Shown here piece by piece: positions 42,601 to 55,248 of a DNA stretch of 64,000 nt. The notes under the pieces are model-generated. The model was given only the letters and a program-made list of their open reading frames with translations, had not been told where the DNA came from and did no database searches. The stretch covers positions 2,169,001 to 2,233,000 of the forward strand of contig CM050656.1 of assembly GCA_027574665.1 (NCBI GenBank), in the 5' to 3' direction. A program made the position numbers and the translations under genes. How positions within the stretch are numbered: the stretch's first letter is position 1; each line of letters begins with the position of its first letter. The DNA is from Rhynochetos jubatus (lineage: Eukaryota > Chordata > Aves > Eurypygiformes > Rhynochetidae).

Positions 42601-44134
42601 AGCCAGGCTGGTGTCGGCGTCCGAGGCAGGCGAGCGGGGCCGAATGCCAGCGAGAAACGAGCTCTGCCTGCTGGCTGTCATGAGCAAAGGGAGGAAAAAC
42701 CCTGCTGTGAGGATGTGACAGGTTTGGCAGGACAGATTTTGCCCCACACGTCCTAAGCTGACCACGTGCCTTCAGCATCCGTCCTGCTCACTGCACCACC
42801 AGCAGCCGCGAACCAGCTGGCCCTGTGTTTAGCGCTCCGCTGCGGCGGAATCTGCGGGGAAAATACAGGGAGCGAATATTTCCACCGCTGCCGCCAGCGT
42901 TCACAAAACAAATCATCGGAACGGGGTTTAGCGTGCGCCGCTCGGATCACAGCCTGCGTCTCGCCTTGCCTGCCGTTGAAGCGGTCGGAGGCACGGCTGG
43001 CTTTCTAAACAGCCGTCGTTTATTTGATCCTGTTTTCCTCTGACTTCTTTCTGTTGGATCACTTACTGTCAAGCTAAAATGCAGGTTTTCTTCTTTTAAA
43101 AATTGGCTGGGTGTTTTTAGGCAAAATGTAGCGTGTGAAAGCCAGTGGGACTTTTCTTGGCAATCTGAGATCCTTTTTCACACTCAAATCACAGGGTTAG
43201 GGTCGAAAGTCTGTCTGGCTGCTGCTTTGGTATGTTTTTAGAGAGCTGACGTTAATTAGCTGAGCCTAGTAATCAGCTGTTTGGTAAACTGGGTTATGTC
43301 GGTGTGAGTTGTACCCTGACTGAATTACACACGTTTTTTGGACATGATTTTCTAAATCTAGTGAAAAACCTAGATGCGAACAAGAAAGCTAAAGACGTTA
43401 TCTTTGTAATCCTCCTGACCTGGAGAAACACCGCTGCCCTGTGCATCTACCAGATTAACCCTACAGATGGTGTAGCTGTCGTCTTTAGCCCGTTACTGAC
43501 GGACCGGGCTTGCTCGCTGTGCCGACACAGAGAGGGCGCCGGGCTACAACGGCCGACGCGGCTCTGCAAATACGGCCTGTCCACACCGTCCTCTGCCAGG
43601 GGCTGCGGGTTACTGAGGACTTCGGATGTTTGTGCCCAGGACGTAGCTTACCTGGCGTGGATCTGTGATTCTGCGTGCGCACGCACGGGCGATGGCAGCA
43701 GAAGCTTGAGCTGCAGACCAAGCTGGAGGACAGGAGTGAAGAAAGCCCCCTGGTGAAGAACGTTGGATGACAGCAGCGGGTGCTGGCAGTCTGCGTACAG
43801 CACTGAGCAAGCCAGAGGACACGGGATACAGCAGCCACCCACAGCTGTTTTGTGCTGTATTTATGATGTATAGTGACCTGGAAGAGAGAAAAGCAGAAGG
43901 TTGGCTCAAATCATCAAAAGCCTGTGGTTCCTAAGGGGGATGCTGTCATCAGTCAAGGGACGAGAAGCATGGGAGCACTCAGAGCCAGCATAAAGGGACA
44001 TGTTCATCCTGCTGCTGAATTCCTCTCGGGAAAAACACCACAAGGTACAAATCTAATTGTAGCCCTTAACAGCAGTTTGGGGCCATCCCTTCTTCGGGGC
44101 CACTCAGATCCCACTGAGAGCTGAAGGGTAGACG
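39639..44134. other. Intergenic DNA without recognised gene
   Basis: About 4.5 kb with moderate GC and many short frames on both strands, none recognisable. An AT-rich patch at about 40430-40490 (tattatatt runs) is the only compositional change. No RNA gene or repeat family was identified. Confidence 0.5.
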
Positions 44135-44252
44135 TGTGGATGAGGCTTGGAGCAACCTGGGCTATGGAAGGTGTCCCTGCCCATGGCAGGGGGTGGCACT
44201 GGGTGGGCCTTGAGGTCCCTTCCCACCCAAACCATTCTGTGACTCTGTGACG
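44135..44252 (+). mobile_element. CR1 3' fragment
   Basis: The last 118 bases of a CR1 in + orientation: 'gatgaggcttggagcaacc', 'gtgtccctgcccatggcagg', 'ggtcccttcccacccaaacc', then 'attctgtgactctgtga', the tandem 8-bp tail. Confidence 0.9.
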
Positions 44253-44552
44253 TGGTTGGGACCTGTCATCTCGACAACTTATGGCCTTCCAGGACAGAGT
44301 GTCACTGGCCAGTTCACGGACATGTGCGTGACTCCGACTTGCAGATTAAGAGCAGAACGAGGAGGAGCAAGCGCCTGTTCCACTATGTGCAGCAGTGCGA
44401 TGAGGCTGCTGTACACGCCTCGCGCTTATGTCCTGAGCAGCTGGAGGGAAATGGTATGCAGAACAGTTTGTTTGGATGAGCATATATCCGGTTTGGAATG
44501 GTGATATGTAAATATCCTGCCAGAAAAACTACTGTGTGAACAGAATCGGGGG

Positions 44553-44662
44553 GTAACAGCAGTGGGAAGGGACCTCTGGAGATTGTGTCGTCCAACTCCC
44601 TGCTCCAAGCAGGGTCAGCTAGGGCAGGCTGCCCAGGACTGTGTCCAGGTGGGGTTTGGCAG
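44553..44662 (-). mobile_element. CR1 3' fragment
   Basis: The sequence 'gtgggaagggacctctggag' followed by 'tcgtccaactccctgctcca' and 'gcaggctgcccaggactgtg' matches the 3' end of the common chicken-type CR1 in minus orientation. It differs from the other CR1 copies in the window, so it is a different subfamily. Confidence 0.75.
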
Positions 44663-45520
44663 CTGAAGACGTTGAAGGTATAATTTGCAAAAGCATTATT
44701 TTCCTCTCTGGAGAATCAGGTGTGCAAGAATCATCACTTGGGATTTCCACAACTGCTGTGGGAAGGGAAAGGCTCACTGAGAGAAACCCTGCTGCAGCTG
44801 GTGGCTGTAACCGTCTGTTAAGGATAAATGAGCTTAAACCTGTGTTTCAGGAGCCTTTAATATTTGTTTCAAAGCCCTATTTTCCTATTCCATGTAAAAT
44901 ATTAACAGTCAAATTAAGTGCCTGGATTACTGGCACCCTATAAAATCAAACATTTCCCAGCGGATGAAGGATGCTAGCTTTAACGTCAGGACTCCGTTTC
45001 TTGTGTCCGTGACGTGTGTTACTTGTGATTGTGTCACTTCATCAGGTGGAACTTGAGCTGGTTCCTTCATAAACTGCAAGGACCTTCCAGCCTTCGCTGT
45101 TACGCAAGACAAGAACTCAAAAATACCGTTCGCGGCTATTTTTTCATAGAATTCATCAACATCTAGCCAAGAGAGCAACCCTCCCACCTACAGCTTTATA
45201 AACTGGGCTGGATGCATCAACACTTGGAGTTTAGGCTGCCAGCCAGCGAGTCCTGCCTGTGAGGATTCGAATTATTCACCAGCAGGTTCCTCCGCAAGTG
45301 TCAGCTGTGACCCTGGCCGCCGCTTTCCACGCCGACCCGCTCCGGGGTGTAGGTACTCAGAAAAGGCTCGGTCGGATGAATCAGCTCTGTGTCTGACAGT
45401 CCTGTCAGTTAATGCTGGGTGGCTGAGGGGGAGGAACCACAAGGCTGTGGAGCTACCGCACGCTAGATAAATGAAATCAGCTTCTTCCTTTCTCGGTGCT
45501 TCGCCTGGAAGAAACAGTCT
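44663..45520. other. Intergenic DNA without recognised gene
   Basis: About 0.86 kb between CR1 copies. Only short chance frames; nothing recognised. Confidence 0.5.
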
Positions 45521-46300
45521 TAGAATCACAGAATGGTTTGGGCTGGAAGGGACCTTAAAGATCATCTAGTTCCAACCCCCTGCCCTGGGCAGGGACACCT
45601 TCCACAGACCAGGTTGCTCCAAGCCTCATCCAGCCTGGCCTTGGACACTGCCAGGGATGGGGCATCCCCAGCTTCCCTGGGCAACCTGTCCCAGTGCTCC
45701 CCACCCTCTCCAGGAAGAATTCCTTCCTGATGGCCCATCTCAATCTCCCTGCTTTCAATTTAAACCCATTACCCCTTGTCCTGTCACTACAGGCCCTTGT
45801 AAAAAGCCCCCCCCTCAGCTTCCTTGTAGCCCCCTTCAGGCACTGGAAGGCTGCAATAAGGTCTCCCTGGAGCCTTCCCTTCTCCAGGCTGAACAAGCCC
45901 AACTCTCCCAGCCTGTCCCCATGGCAGAGGGGCTCCAGCCCTCAGAGCATCTTTGTGGCCTCCTCTGGACTCGTTCCAACTGGTCTATATCCTTCTGATG
46001 CTGAGGGCTCCACAGCTGGACACAACACTCCAGATGGGGTCTCATGGGAGCAGAGCAGAGGGGGAGAATCCCCTCCCTCACCCTGCTGGCCACACTTCTC
46101 CTGATCCAGCCCAGGATCCGGTTGGCTTTCTGGGCTGCCAGCGCACACGGCCGGCTCATGTTCCACTTCTTGTCCACCAGCACTCCCAGGTCCTTCTCCT
46201 CAGGGCTGCTCTCAATCCATTCTCCACCCAGCCTGTCCTTGTGCTTGGGATTGCCCCGACCCAGGTGCAGGACCTTGCACTTGGGTCTTGTCCTGTCCTC
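45521..46300 (-). mobile_element. CR1 retrotransposon with end of reverse transcriptase
   Basis: About 780 bp in minus orientation. The 3' end at the left begins 'agaatcacagaatggtttgg'. Going right it passes the 3' UTR and then the ORF2 C-terminus, with [40 protein letters not shown] and [18 protein letters not shown] readable on the minus strand. This is the RT C-terminal region of CR1, 5' truncated and non-functional. Its open part merges into flanking sequence near 46300. Confidence 0.93.
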
Positions 46301-49300
46301 CCTGCTAAAACCAAAACCTGATCCCCTGGGGGCAGGGTTTAAGGTGGGACCTTTTGGATCGTGAAAGCTCCTGAACCTTGAACCAGTGGGAACACCCAGC
46401 TTTTCCAAACCAGGGCACCAAATATTCCCCCTTCCTGCTGCTATTTTGTCTGCTGTGTTACGTATATTTTACAGGACATCCAGCACTTCCCAGCTAACGT
46501 CTGGGATGATGCCCCAGGGCTAAGAATGCCCCCCCCCCCATGCCCAGCCTCCCTCTTACAGCCCAGTCTACACAGGAAAACGGGAGTCTGGGCCATCAGC
46601 TGACACCCCAGAAGTGCTGTCATGTTACCTGCGCTGAAATGCTGTTGTCTTTAACCAAAACACTCTGGCATTCAAACTTATTTCAGAAGGAGAAACTGTC
46701 CGTGGAATTATCCTCGTTGCGTTTAGACTACGGCAAAACCCTTCATGCCACCGCTGCTCCCATCTCCCGACATCCCGACCGCCCCGAGCTCCGCCTGCGT
46801 GCTGGCTTATAAACGAGAAAATTCCTGCGGTTTGCTCCATCCCCGGCTTTACTTCAGGGCTGCGTAGCAGTAGGCTGAGTTTAAAAACGACACCGCATTT
46901 TAGGAGATTTTAAAGTTAATAAAATGAGCTTCAGTGGTTTAGTAAGCTGCTGCCCTTTCCACACAGAAAGCTAGTTGGACTTTTCTAGGGAAGAAGTTGG
47001 TGGGGTGGGATGATCTGGTGGCATGCATGATCTGGGAAGCAATAGCAGTCTTCTCCTCCATTCCTGAGAGGTAAAACACTTATTAATAGTCTCCCAAGGG
47101 AACTTTGGAAGGGATAGGACGTGTATCCTTCACAGCACAGCGAACTCCGTCCTGCATTTCTCACAAACAGGTTTCTGCTGCCACAAGGAGCCAAGCAGGG
47201 CCAGAGTGCCGGTGCTGCACCTCGTCCCGCTGCTCGGTCTGCCCGCCCGCGGCTCTCAAGGCAAAAGCAACAATTCCACTTCTGGAATTAAACGTGAATG
47301 TCATTGCCTGATGACAGCCAGCATCTGTTACACCCCGTTTAATTGCCCTCTGCACATGAGCTTCAGCCATTTCAGCTGCAGTGGGACGACAGAGATGGGA
47401 GCACCAACGTTCGTGAATTCTGCCCAATGAATTAATTCAGTGATCTCTTACAGCACTCAGGGTATTTGTTTCCTTCCCCTGTTTCCATGCTGTCCTGCAG
47501 TCTCCTAGCAGTCTGCAGCCTCCCATCAGTTTTCACCCAAATTCCTTTTTCCGGTGGCAAGGCCTTTAGGGAAGGGAAGGGGAGATGACAAAGCCACCTG
47601 GGTTTGATGAGCTGAGGGCACAGGGGGAAGACAGCAGCTGTGGGGGGAGGTACTGGCCGTCTTCTCTGCTGGGTGTTGGCAGTACCAAGAGATCTCCTCC
47701 TGGTCCTCTCTGAAAAGAGGAACTGGGGTGGGAGGGGGAAGCAGGGAACAAACCGAGGGCAAACCCAGATCGCACAAAGTAGCACCAAACGGGAACCACC
47801 GCGGTGGAAGTTCTGGGGCTGCGCTGCCGGGCGGGCGGGCGTCGGAACTGGGAAACCTTTCTGCCAGCGTGTCCTTCGTGGTGCAACCCCAACCAGCAGA
47901 GAAGAGACTGGGGAGGGGCGTAATTTCACCTTAGAGACAGAAAAATTGTCCTTTTTCCTTCGGCAGCGGAGTAAGGGCTGCGTTCCCCTTCGCTTCCCCT
48001 TATTTTTAGCACCGCTAGTATCAGCCATCCTCATTCAAAACGCTTTTACTCCCTTTCTATTTTAATAGGGAACGTACCTTCTTTTTAGTGTTTTGACAGC
48101 ACCTCACTGAAGCCATTTATTCTATTCTGTGCAAGCTCCTACCATGTTTATCGTGAAGTATCCAAGTGCATCAAGCAAAATGACTAACATCTGCCAGGTT
48201 ATTTTCTTCTCTCAGTCTCCTCAAGGAACAAAGTATGGATGCAATAGAGCCCTATTTTGGTAAGTGGGAATTTTTCCCCATCCTCATAGCTCTGTTTTTT
48301 TCTAGCAGAGAAAGCAAAGCCCAAGAAACGCGCACCTCACGTGGGGCAATAATTGGCGACCCATTTATTAATGATGTTTACTCTCCTCAGATTTGAGCCT
48401 GAGACAGCTCTATTTTCTGGCCACAAAGCCGAACCCTCCCTCCACCGACCGGCAGCAGCGCAGGTGTCAGCAACACTCTTCATCCCACCGGGCGGCCTTT
48501 TGGCTACGGTGGGCTTGCAGCACGGAGGATGAGGAAACGGAGAACCCCGCACTTGGTTTATGGGGAACTTGAGTCCGGGATGGTTATCGGTGCTGCTGAG
48601 GTGATGCTCTGCAACGTCCTGTGTCCTGGCTGCAGTTTCTGAAGCGCTGAGGGCTTCCCTCCCAGCTGCATCACATTTGTGGTGCTTCAGCTGAGAGGTG
48701 ACGAAGACATGAATAACGGCAGCGCAGTCATCCCCAGGATGGGACAGAAATGGCGAGAAGTCACCAGGAGAGGATGAAAAGCGTTACTCAGACTCGTAAG
48801 CGAGAGCTCAGTGTTAACAACGCATCCAAAAATACTCCCGAGTGACCACCTGCACTGACCGCTTGAGCGTTTACCATCGGCTGCCTGCCCGCTGACCGGC
48901 AGGGGACCTTGGACGCGAAAGGCGCAGCAGTACAGGGACAGGGTCCCGTGATGGGAAATGGATCCCTTCAGCAACCCTCCTAGCAAGCTGCCAATTCCTG
49001 GATGGAAGGCGGCGGGATCCCAGGGCTAAAAGTTGAAGCATGAAGTGACTCTGGAGAATGAGAAGAGATGCCTCCCTCCTACCCCCTGAGAGGAGGAGAC
49101 AGTTCATCGCTGCCAGTAACGCTGCGTCACCGCCGTGCCTTGGCCTGGAATGGTGCTGAGCTGTGAATATCGCCTGGAGAGCGACGCACGCGGAGGTGGC
49201 CTTCGGGCAGCTCCTCTGGACTCTCACAGGAAGGGGGAGGTTTGGCCATGAACAGGAGCTGGATAAACGGATGTGCCACAATCTTCAGGATTCGCCTGGC

Positions 49301-52080
49301 TACTGCGTGTTTGAGAGTTAAACCGATGCCTGTGGGGAATGACAAAGGCATCGGTCAGTGTAAGTCCCTTAGAGCCTTTCCTCAAGGCTGGTGGGAGAAA
49401 TCAGTCAGATTTACGGGTATTAAGTCCTTCAGGGTGTGTAGAGCTTCTTGATAACGGAACGTTTGTGCTCAGGAACGGTGTTTGGTAAATATTAGTAGGG
49501 CAGTGTAAGAACTCGGAGGTTTGGAGCTCTTGGTGTTCAGTTCTAGGGCGGGTTACGCGTGCGCGGGGTCGGTGGAATATCTTCATGCCATGGGTGACTT
49601 CTTGAAGTTGGCTTGGCAGACTCAGCGGAGGAAGATAGTAACACAGCCCGTGATACGATCACAGCATGAGCTCTAAGGAGGTTCTTAATCTCATCCTCCC
49701 CGTATCAGCCTTTGCTACCAGCATTCTGGTTTCCAACAGGACGTCAGCCAGCCGGGGACTGGAGAGAGGAGGATCGCGTGAGGCCGCTGCTGCAAGGGGA
49801 CACGCAGCACTAACGACCTGGTCCTCCTCGCGTCAGGGTGAAGCGCTGCTGTCTGTTACAAGGCTTTGGAGCTTCATCAGTGTCGGTGAATCGGTGACTG
49901 AATCAGGATTACGGAGATTTCTTGTTGCCAGGGAGTTAAAAGATTGTATGTGCTGCCTGGAGGCAAGGTTTTCATTTTCCTGGCCTTGTAGTCTAGAACA
50001 CAAGGATTTCATTCAGCCGTTTGAGAATTTTGTGTCTTAGATATTTGTTCAGTGCTTACAGTTAAGAGGCAACTCTCCTAAACAGCCCATACCCAACCAT
50101 CGAGGATTTGCCTGAACCTAAACCACAGAGATTAAACCTGAAACGTGGGGCTGCTGAACCTGACCTCACTGTAGCTTCACCAAGTTAACACCCTTGCACA
50201 CCAGACTCTTGACTCTCCGACCAAGGCCGCATGCAGAGGGCAGGGGAAAAAAATATCACCTTGCTTCTACTCACTGCTCCTGCACGCTACCCGAACGCTA
50301 CGAAGGGTTTTGCAGCCCACATTTTGTGAAAGGTGTTGGCGTGTTTTGAGAGGCCTAGACAGAAGCTGTACAGATGTTTGAAGAAAATGCCTTGTATAAG
50401 GAATTTGAAGAGTTTGATCTACTTGGCCTTGCACAAAGTGGATTAAGCAGTGAGTTGATTAGCAGGTAGAATACTGTACGTTTTTGGTTTAGCAGGGACG
50501 ACATAAGGACACTTTGAAAGCTGAAGTCAGGCGAGTTCAAATCGGAGTGTCACGTACGTACTTGTCAGTGAGCAACGAGAGGAACAGACTGCTAAGCGCG
50601 GACTTCTCTGTCCTGTCTTCTGAAGCAGGCTGGGAGATAAGCTTTAGCCAAATACACAATACTGAGCAGGAGGAACCTGGAATGTGGAGTACAGGGGGTC
50701 AGACTACATCTGGTGCTGGTCTAGGCTGCCTCTTTGGAGGCAACTGGGACCTGTGTGCCTTACTCTTTCCCAAAAGCACATCCTTCCCAGGACAAAATGA
50801 AGGTGTTTTGTACCGAAGGGTGAGGCTGGGGGCAGGGAAGGCCTGCCCATGGGTGCAGATCGGTACGTGTCCATCCATGTGGGGCCAAAAGGCCCCCCAG
50901 CACTTCCAGACCTACAGTGCCCCCCTGACCAGGGCTTGCTGAGGCTCTGGCTCTGTTTCTGCCAAAACTCAGCTGGGATCCTTGTTGCCCCAACCTCTGG
51001 TGTCTTGCTTTAGTGCGAGACAACAGAGTTCAGCTCCTGCGACCAGACATCAGCACCCTTAGTTCCACATCCAGCCAAGACGTTGGGATGAGTTGTCCAA
51101 GCTAGTGGTGCAAATCTTCCTTTTGGGGACTTCAGACTTGATAGGGGAGGAAAAGTTGGGAGTGGTATTTTACTGGCAAAGGAAAGGATGAGGTGGTAAG
51201 TTGTGATGGTGCAAAATGGTTCTAGAATGAAATGCTTTTCATTTGCTTTAAACATTCTGGCACTACAGCATCATGTATTCTTGGAGGTTGCCCTTCTTCT
51301 GTACCCTCGTTTGAAGTAATGAAGGAAATAGAGTATATACCCCAAACCATCACTGGAATTACAATGACTGGCAGTCTTAGAGGTTTTTTGCATTACATGT
51401 ATGAAAATAGATTCGCCCTTATTCAGGAGTGAAAAATTGAACGCGTGTTGATCGTTACTTAATATACTTTGTGTATGCTAAAAAGCAACTTCCATATATA
51501 GATCTATCCAGCAGTTATCAACTCTTAGTTTTGGCACAGCGTAACTGAACAGCTATGCAGACCGTCTTTCCTCTCTGATTATGTGGTACAAGACTTCCAT
51601 TCACTACTGTTCTTCCACCCCGCACTGCATAAAGGCTGGCTTATCAGGATCTGGTAGGGTCTGTGCTGTGGGTCTGCAGGATGCGAGGCTATGGGATGGT
51701 ACTTGAGCAAGAATTGCAGCACAGCAGCCTTCTGTTGGGTTTTCAGAGGCTGTGGTCGTTAACCGCTGGAAAAAATCAAGGGTCTGAGTCATGCACAAGC
51801 AGCGAGTTTAACTTGGAATTTAGAAGGTTTTATGATGAACACATTTTACTTCTGTGTTCTGGATTCTGGGGTTTTGGGAGTGGGTTCTTTAAACCTTTTA
51901 AGTGCTGTTCCTCAACTGCGAAGGCAAGAATCTTCCACTTTTAAAATATGAACTAAGTAAGTTCTTCATCATTCCAGAAACTCGTCCTTTGATAAAGACA
52001 TCAAACACCCAAAGATCGAGCATCGCTGTTAGGATCAAACAGAAGTTCCTACTGTAACGAGACTGTACAAAACGAGTTAT
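46301..52080. other. Intergenic DNA without recognised gene
   Basis: About 5.8 kb. A run of 11 C lies near 46530. The 200-codon minus-strand frame at 47432-48034 and other frames have no recognisable domain. I see no CR1, RNA gene or exon with homology. A promoter or enhancer could be hidden here, but nothing in the sequence marks one. Confidence 0.5.
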
Positions 52081-52830
52081 AGAATCATAGAATCATGGAA
52101 TCATGGAATGGTTTGGGTTGGAAGGGACCTCAAAGATCATCTAGTTCCAACCCCCTGCCATGGGCAGGGACACCCTCCACTAGACTATGTTGCTCCAAGC
52201 CTCATCCAGCCTGGCCTTGGACACTGCCAGGGATGGGGCAGCCACAGCTTCTCTGGGCAACCTGTCCCAGTGCTCTCCACCTTCTCTGGGAAGAATTTCT
52301 TCCTGATGTCCCATCTCAATCTCCCCTCTTTCAGTTTAAACCCATTACCCCTTGTCCTGTCACTACAGGCCCTTGTAAAAAGCCCCCCCCCAGCTTCCTT
52401 GTAGCCCCCTTCAGGCACTGGAAGGTGCTCTAAGGTCTCCCCAGAGCTTTCCCTTCTCCAGGCTGAACAAGCCCAACTCTCCCAGCCTGTCCCCATGGCA
52501 GAGGGGCTCCAGCCCTCGGAGCATCTCCATGGCCTCCTCTGGACTTGTTCCAGCTGGTCTATATCCTTCTGATGCTGAGGGCTCCACAGCTGGACACAGC
52601 ACCCCAGGTGGGGTCTCCCCAGAGCAGAATAGAGGGGGAGAATCCCCTCCCTCGCCCTGCTGGCCACACTTCTCCTGATCCAGCCCAGGATCTGGTTGGC
52701 TTTCTGGGCTGCCAGCGCACATGGCTGGCTCATGGCCAGCTTCTCATCCACCAGTGCCCCCAAATCCTTGTTCTCAGGGCTGCCCTCGATCCATTCTCCA
52801 CCCAGCCTGTACTTGTGCTTGGGACTGCAA
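52081..52830 (-). mobile_element. CR1 retrotransposon with end of reverse transcriptase
   Basis: Minus orientation. The left edge carries the 8-bp tandem tail (agaatcatagaatcatggaa) typical of CR1 3' ends, then the 3' UTR and the ORF2 C-terminus with [40 protein letters not shown] and [18 protein letters not shown]. Same subfamily and orientation as the copy at 45521-46300. Its truncated 5' end abuts the CpG island. Confidence 0.93.
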
Positions 52831-52849
52831 TTATCCTCCACATCACGGG

Positions 52850-53930
52850 CGTTGGGGCAGTGTGGCCCGCCAGCGGCTTTGGCACACGGGTATCGGGCAT
52901 CGCCGTGGTACCCTGAAGGTCAGCAGCCGGTTCTTGGGCAGGCGGTGCCGGTGTGTGCACGCTGTTGGGCGCCGCGTACCTTCCAGGGGCCCGGGGGTGC
53001 CTCTGCCGCGGCTGTGCCGGGGGTGCGCGCCTCGGGGTGCCGGGCGCTGAGGGCCATGGCTCCCCAGGCAGCTCCTCCAAGCTGCTCCCTCTCCCGCTCT
53101 GTCCCTGCGGACGCAGCCATAAGGATAAACGCTCTTTCCGCGCTATTCCTGGGTAACCAGCAGCAGACCCTCCTGCCAAACCTCACCCCGGTCGCCAGCG
53201 AGGCCCGAAGGCTGCTGGCGCGCCCCAGCCACGGCCCAGCGGGGACCCCCTCCGCCGCGGCGGGCGGTGCCGGGCCTGGGCTCCCGCGCAGGGCAGGCCC
53301 GGAGGCTCCGGAGGGGCCGAGCCCCCCGGCAGCGGCCGCTGCTCGGCCGCAGCTCCCAGCCGCCTCGCGGACGCGCCGCCGCCGCTCGCCCCTCACCCCG
53401 CCCGGCGGGTGGGACGCGGGGCGCTGAGGCGAGCCCGCCCCGCGCCCACGGCGAAGGCGGCAGCGCGGGGCGGGGAGCGGGGCGCAGCCCAGCCGCCGGC
53501 GCAGCGCTGGCAGGTGGTGGCCCCCGGGAGCTCCGCCGCGCTCAGCCGCCGTTCCCTGCTCGCTCCCCGCGGCCGGCCGGGGAGAGCGGCGGAGCCATGG
53601 AGCGCTGAGGAGCTGACAGCGAACCTGCGCCGCCACGGGGAGAGCGGCAGAGCCCGCGGACACGGCGCCGGGCCGACGGCGAAGGTAAGAGCTGCCCGGC
53701 TCCGGGCCGGGGCTGCCCCTCGCCTCCCCCGGCCGCCGCCCGGGGCCGGGTCTCTGTCAGCCCCCCGGCGCTGGTTGGGGGGGACGGGGCGGGGGCCGCC
53801 GCCCTCCCGGGGCTCCGTTAGCCGCCCTGCCCGGGGGTCCCGGCGGCGGGGGGGCGGCGGGCCCCGGGGCCGGTCAGGGTGCGCGGCGGCGGCAGCGGCG
53901 CAGCAGGCTTTTGATTGAGGCGAACGTCAC
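52850..53930 (+). promoter_or_regulatory. CpG island, probable promoter of the next gene
   Basis: Over 1 kb of very GC-rich, CpG-dense sequence with several GC-box cores (gggcgg and its complement, for example near 53430-53480 and 53790). It is sharply bounded by a CR1 on the left and AT-rich DNA after 53930. Such islands mark vertebrate promoters. The downstream neighbour of LEPR in mammals is PDE4B on the same strand, so this is probably a PDE4B promoter, though nothing in the window proves it. Long frames inside it on both strands (up to 247 codons) are what GC-rich DNA gives by chance. Confidence 0.75.
53540..53684 (+). other. Probable non-coding first exon (5' UTR) of the downstream gene
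   Basis: The donor gcgaag|gtaaga at 53685 is a strong splice site inside the CpG island. The exon's start is a guess. It contains a minimal upstream frame, ATG GAG CGC TGA (53597-53608), which would act only as a short uORF. There is no PDE4B coding sequence, consistent with a 5' UTR exon. The gene name PDE4B is inferred from synteny only. Confidence 0.4.
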
Positions 53931-55193
53931 TTGTGGGCTGTTTGGGTGGTTTCAGTAAGTTTTGTCATACTGAATCACATGGCGTTAAGAGCTGATAGTT
54001 CAGAAAACAACCTCGAAGGGTTGCGGTTTCCCAGCGAGGGACGGTGTGCTTTGGTTGTTGGGGGTTTTATTTATTTTCTACAGATTTTTTTTTTTGCCAA
54101 ATTTCTGTTGGAATTATTTGATTTCGGACCCGTTGAGGCTGTCTTGTTGCAGTATCGCCTTTCGCTTAAACCTGTGTCCAGGAGCCGTATTCTCGCTGCG
54201 CGGTACCACTGCCCTGGGTACCACTGCCCTGGGTACCACTGCCCTGGGTACCACCGGCCTGGGTGGGCGATGCCCTACCTCTGAAACGGGTGGGACGCCG
54301 GCTGTGCCTCCAAGGTGCTCTGCAGCCCTGGGGTCCTTTTAACTTCTCGTGGGGTCAGCCCTCCCAGCGTTCGTTTCCCCGTGACGTTTTCTGGTCTAGG
54401 CTTTACGGCTGTGCATCGTGTTCGCGAACGTGTGGTTTGAGGCAGTGTGCTTTTTCTCGTTCTCCTTTTTCTCAGTTCGGTGCCTGGTGTGAGCTGGGGG
54501 TTTAGAGAGGATCTGGAAGTTGAGTAGCTCTGCGTAGCTCCACGTCAGCTTCGAGGCAACTGCTGCCTGCAAGCCCGTGGGGTGCGGTGCAGGAGGGCAG
54601 AGCAGGGTGCCCCTTTCACCTCTTTGGGTGATGGGTGAGGAGTGATAAATCAGCTCTGTTTACCGTAGATCTCTCTGGGTGGAAGGTAGCCACGGAGGTA
54701 CGGAGTTGTTTTGTGTGGTGCTCAGCATCTGCCGCAATAAGAAATATCCCAAGAGGTCACCCACGCTGGAGGGAGAATTCCTGATAGATTTGTAAGTTTT
54801 CTTAACAGCAGAATTCACACAGTGCTTCTTATTTTTTTTCCTCTGCACTTCTGATGTCTGGAGGAAGCAGCAGTGAATAAGCTGAATAATTGCATTTGCA
54901 TGTTTTAAATCCAGTGAAACAGAGAACTTGTTATACCACTTTGAGAGAGATGCTCGTTCGCTGCGTCCCTCACTGTCAGCTCCAGAGATGGTGGCCAGAT
55001 TGTAAACAAAGCTCTGATTTTTAAATCATCTAGAATCTAAAGCTCTTTAGTACAAAGAGCGCTTTCCTAGTACACCGTTAAGTATACCGGCTGCATATAG
55101 CAGATTATTCATTGTAATTATCTGCTTCTCGTCATCTGATCTATTTTAATATGTTTCCATGTGCCAGCTGAGCCACTCCAGGTACACCTGTGT
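53931..55193 (+). other. Probable first intron of the downstream gene, proximal part
   Basis: Directly follows the CpG island. It contains a 15-bp minisatellite at 54202-54261 and no recognisable exon. Confidence 0.45.
54202..54261 (+). repeat. 15-bp minisatellite, four units
   Basis: Unit GGTACCACTGCCCTG. The first three copies are identical and the fourth differs (ggtaccaccggcctg), so GGTACC recurs every 15 bases. Because 15 is a multiple of three, it reads as a YHCPG pentapeptide repeat in one frame, but the surrounding frame is not a credible protein. Confidence 0.92.
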
Positions 55194-55248
55194 CATAGAA
55201 TTGTTCAGGATGGAGAAGATCTTTAAGATCTTACTTCATTCTCATCTT
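55194..55248 (-). mobile_element. Old CR1 3' end
   Basis: The sequence 'tcatagaattgttcaggatg' followed by 'gagaagatctttaagatc' resembles the terminal block of an older CR1 subfamily in minus orientation. Homology fades after about 55 bases. Confidence 0.5.

Noticed and set aside
45836..46408. 190-codon minus-strand frame as a host gene
   Set aside because: It encodes the CR1 reverse-transcriptase C-terminus and flank; part of the retrotransposon.
52185..52841. 218-codon minus-strand frame as a host gene
   Set aside because: Also CR1 reverse-transcriptase C-terminus plus its 3' UTR read in frame.
52696..53663. Overlapping frames of 243 (+) and 247 (-) codons across the CpG island
   Set aside because: Very GC-rich DNA has few stop codons; the predicted proteins are low-complexity A/P/R/G sequence with no recognisable domain, and part lies in CR1.
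53409..53918. 169-codon + frame at the end of the CpG island
   Set aside because: It runs through the likely splice donor at 53685 and is Ala/Arg/Gly-rich; a chance frame in a CpG island.
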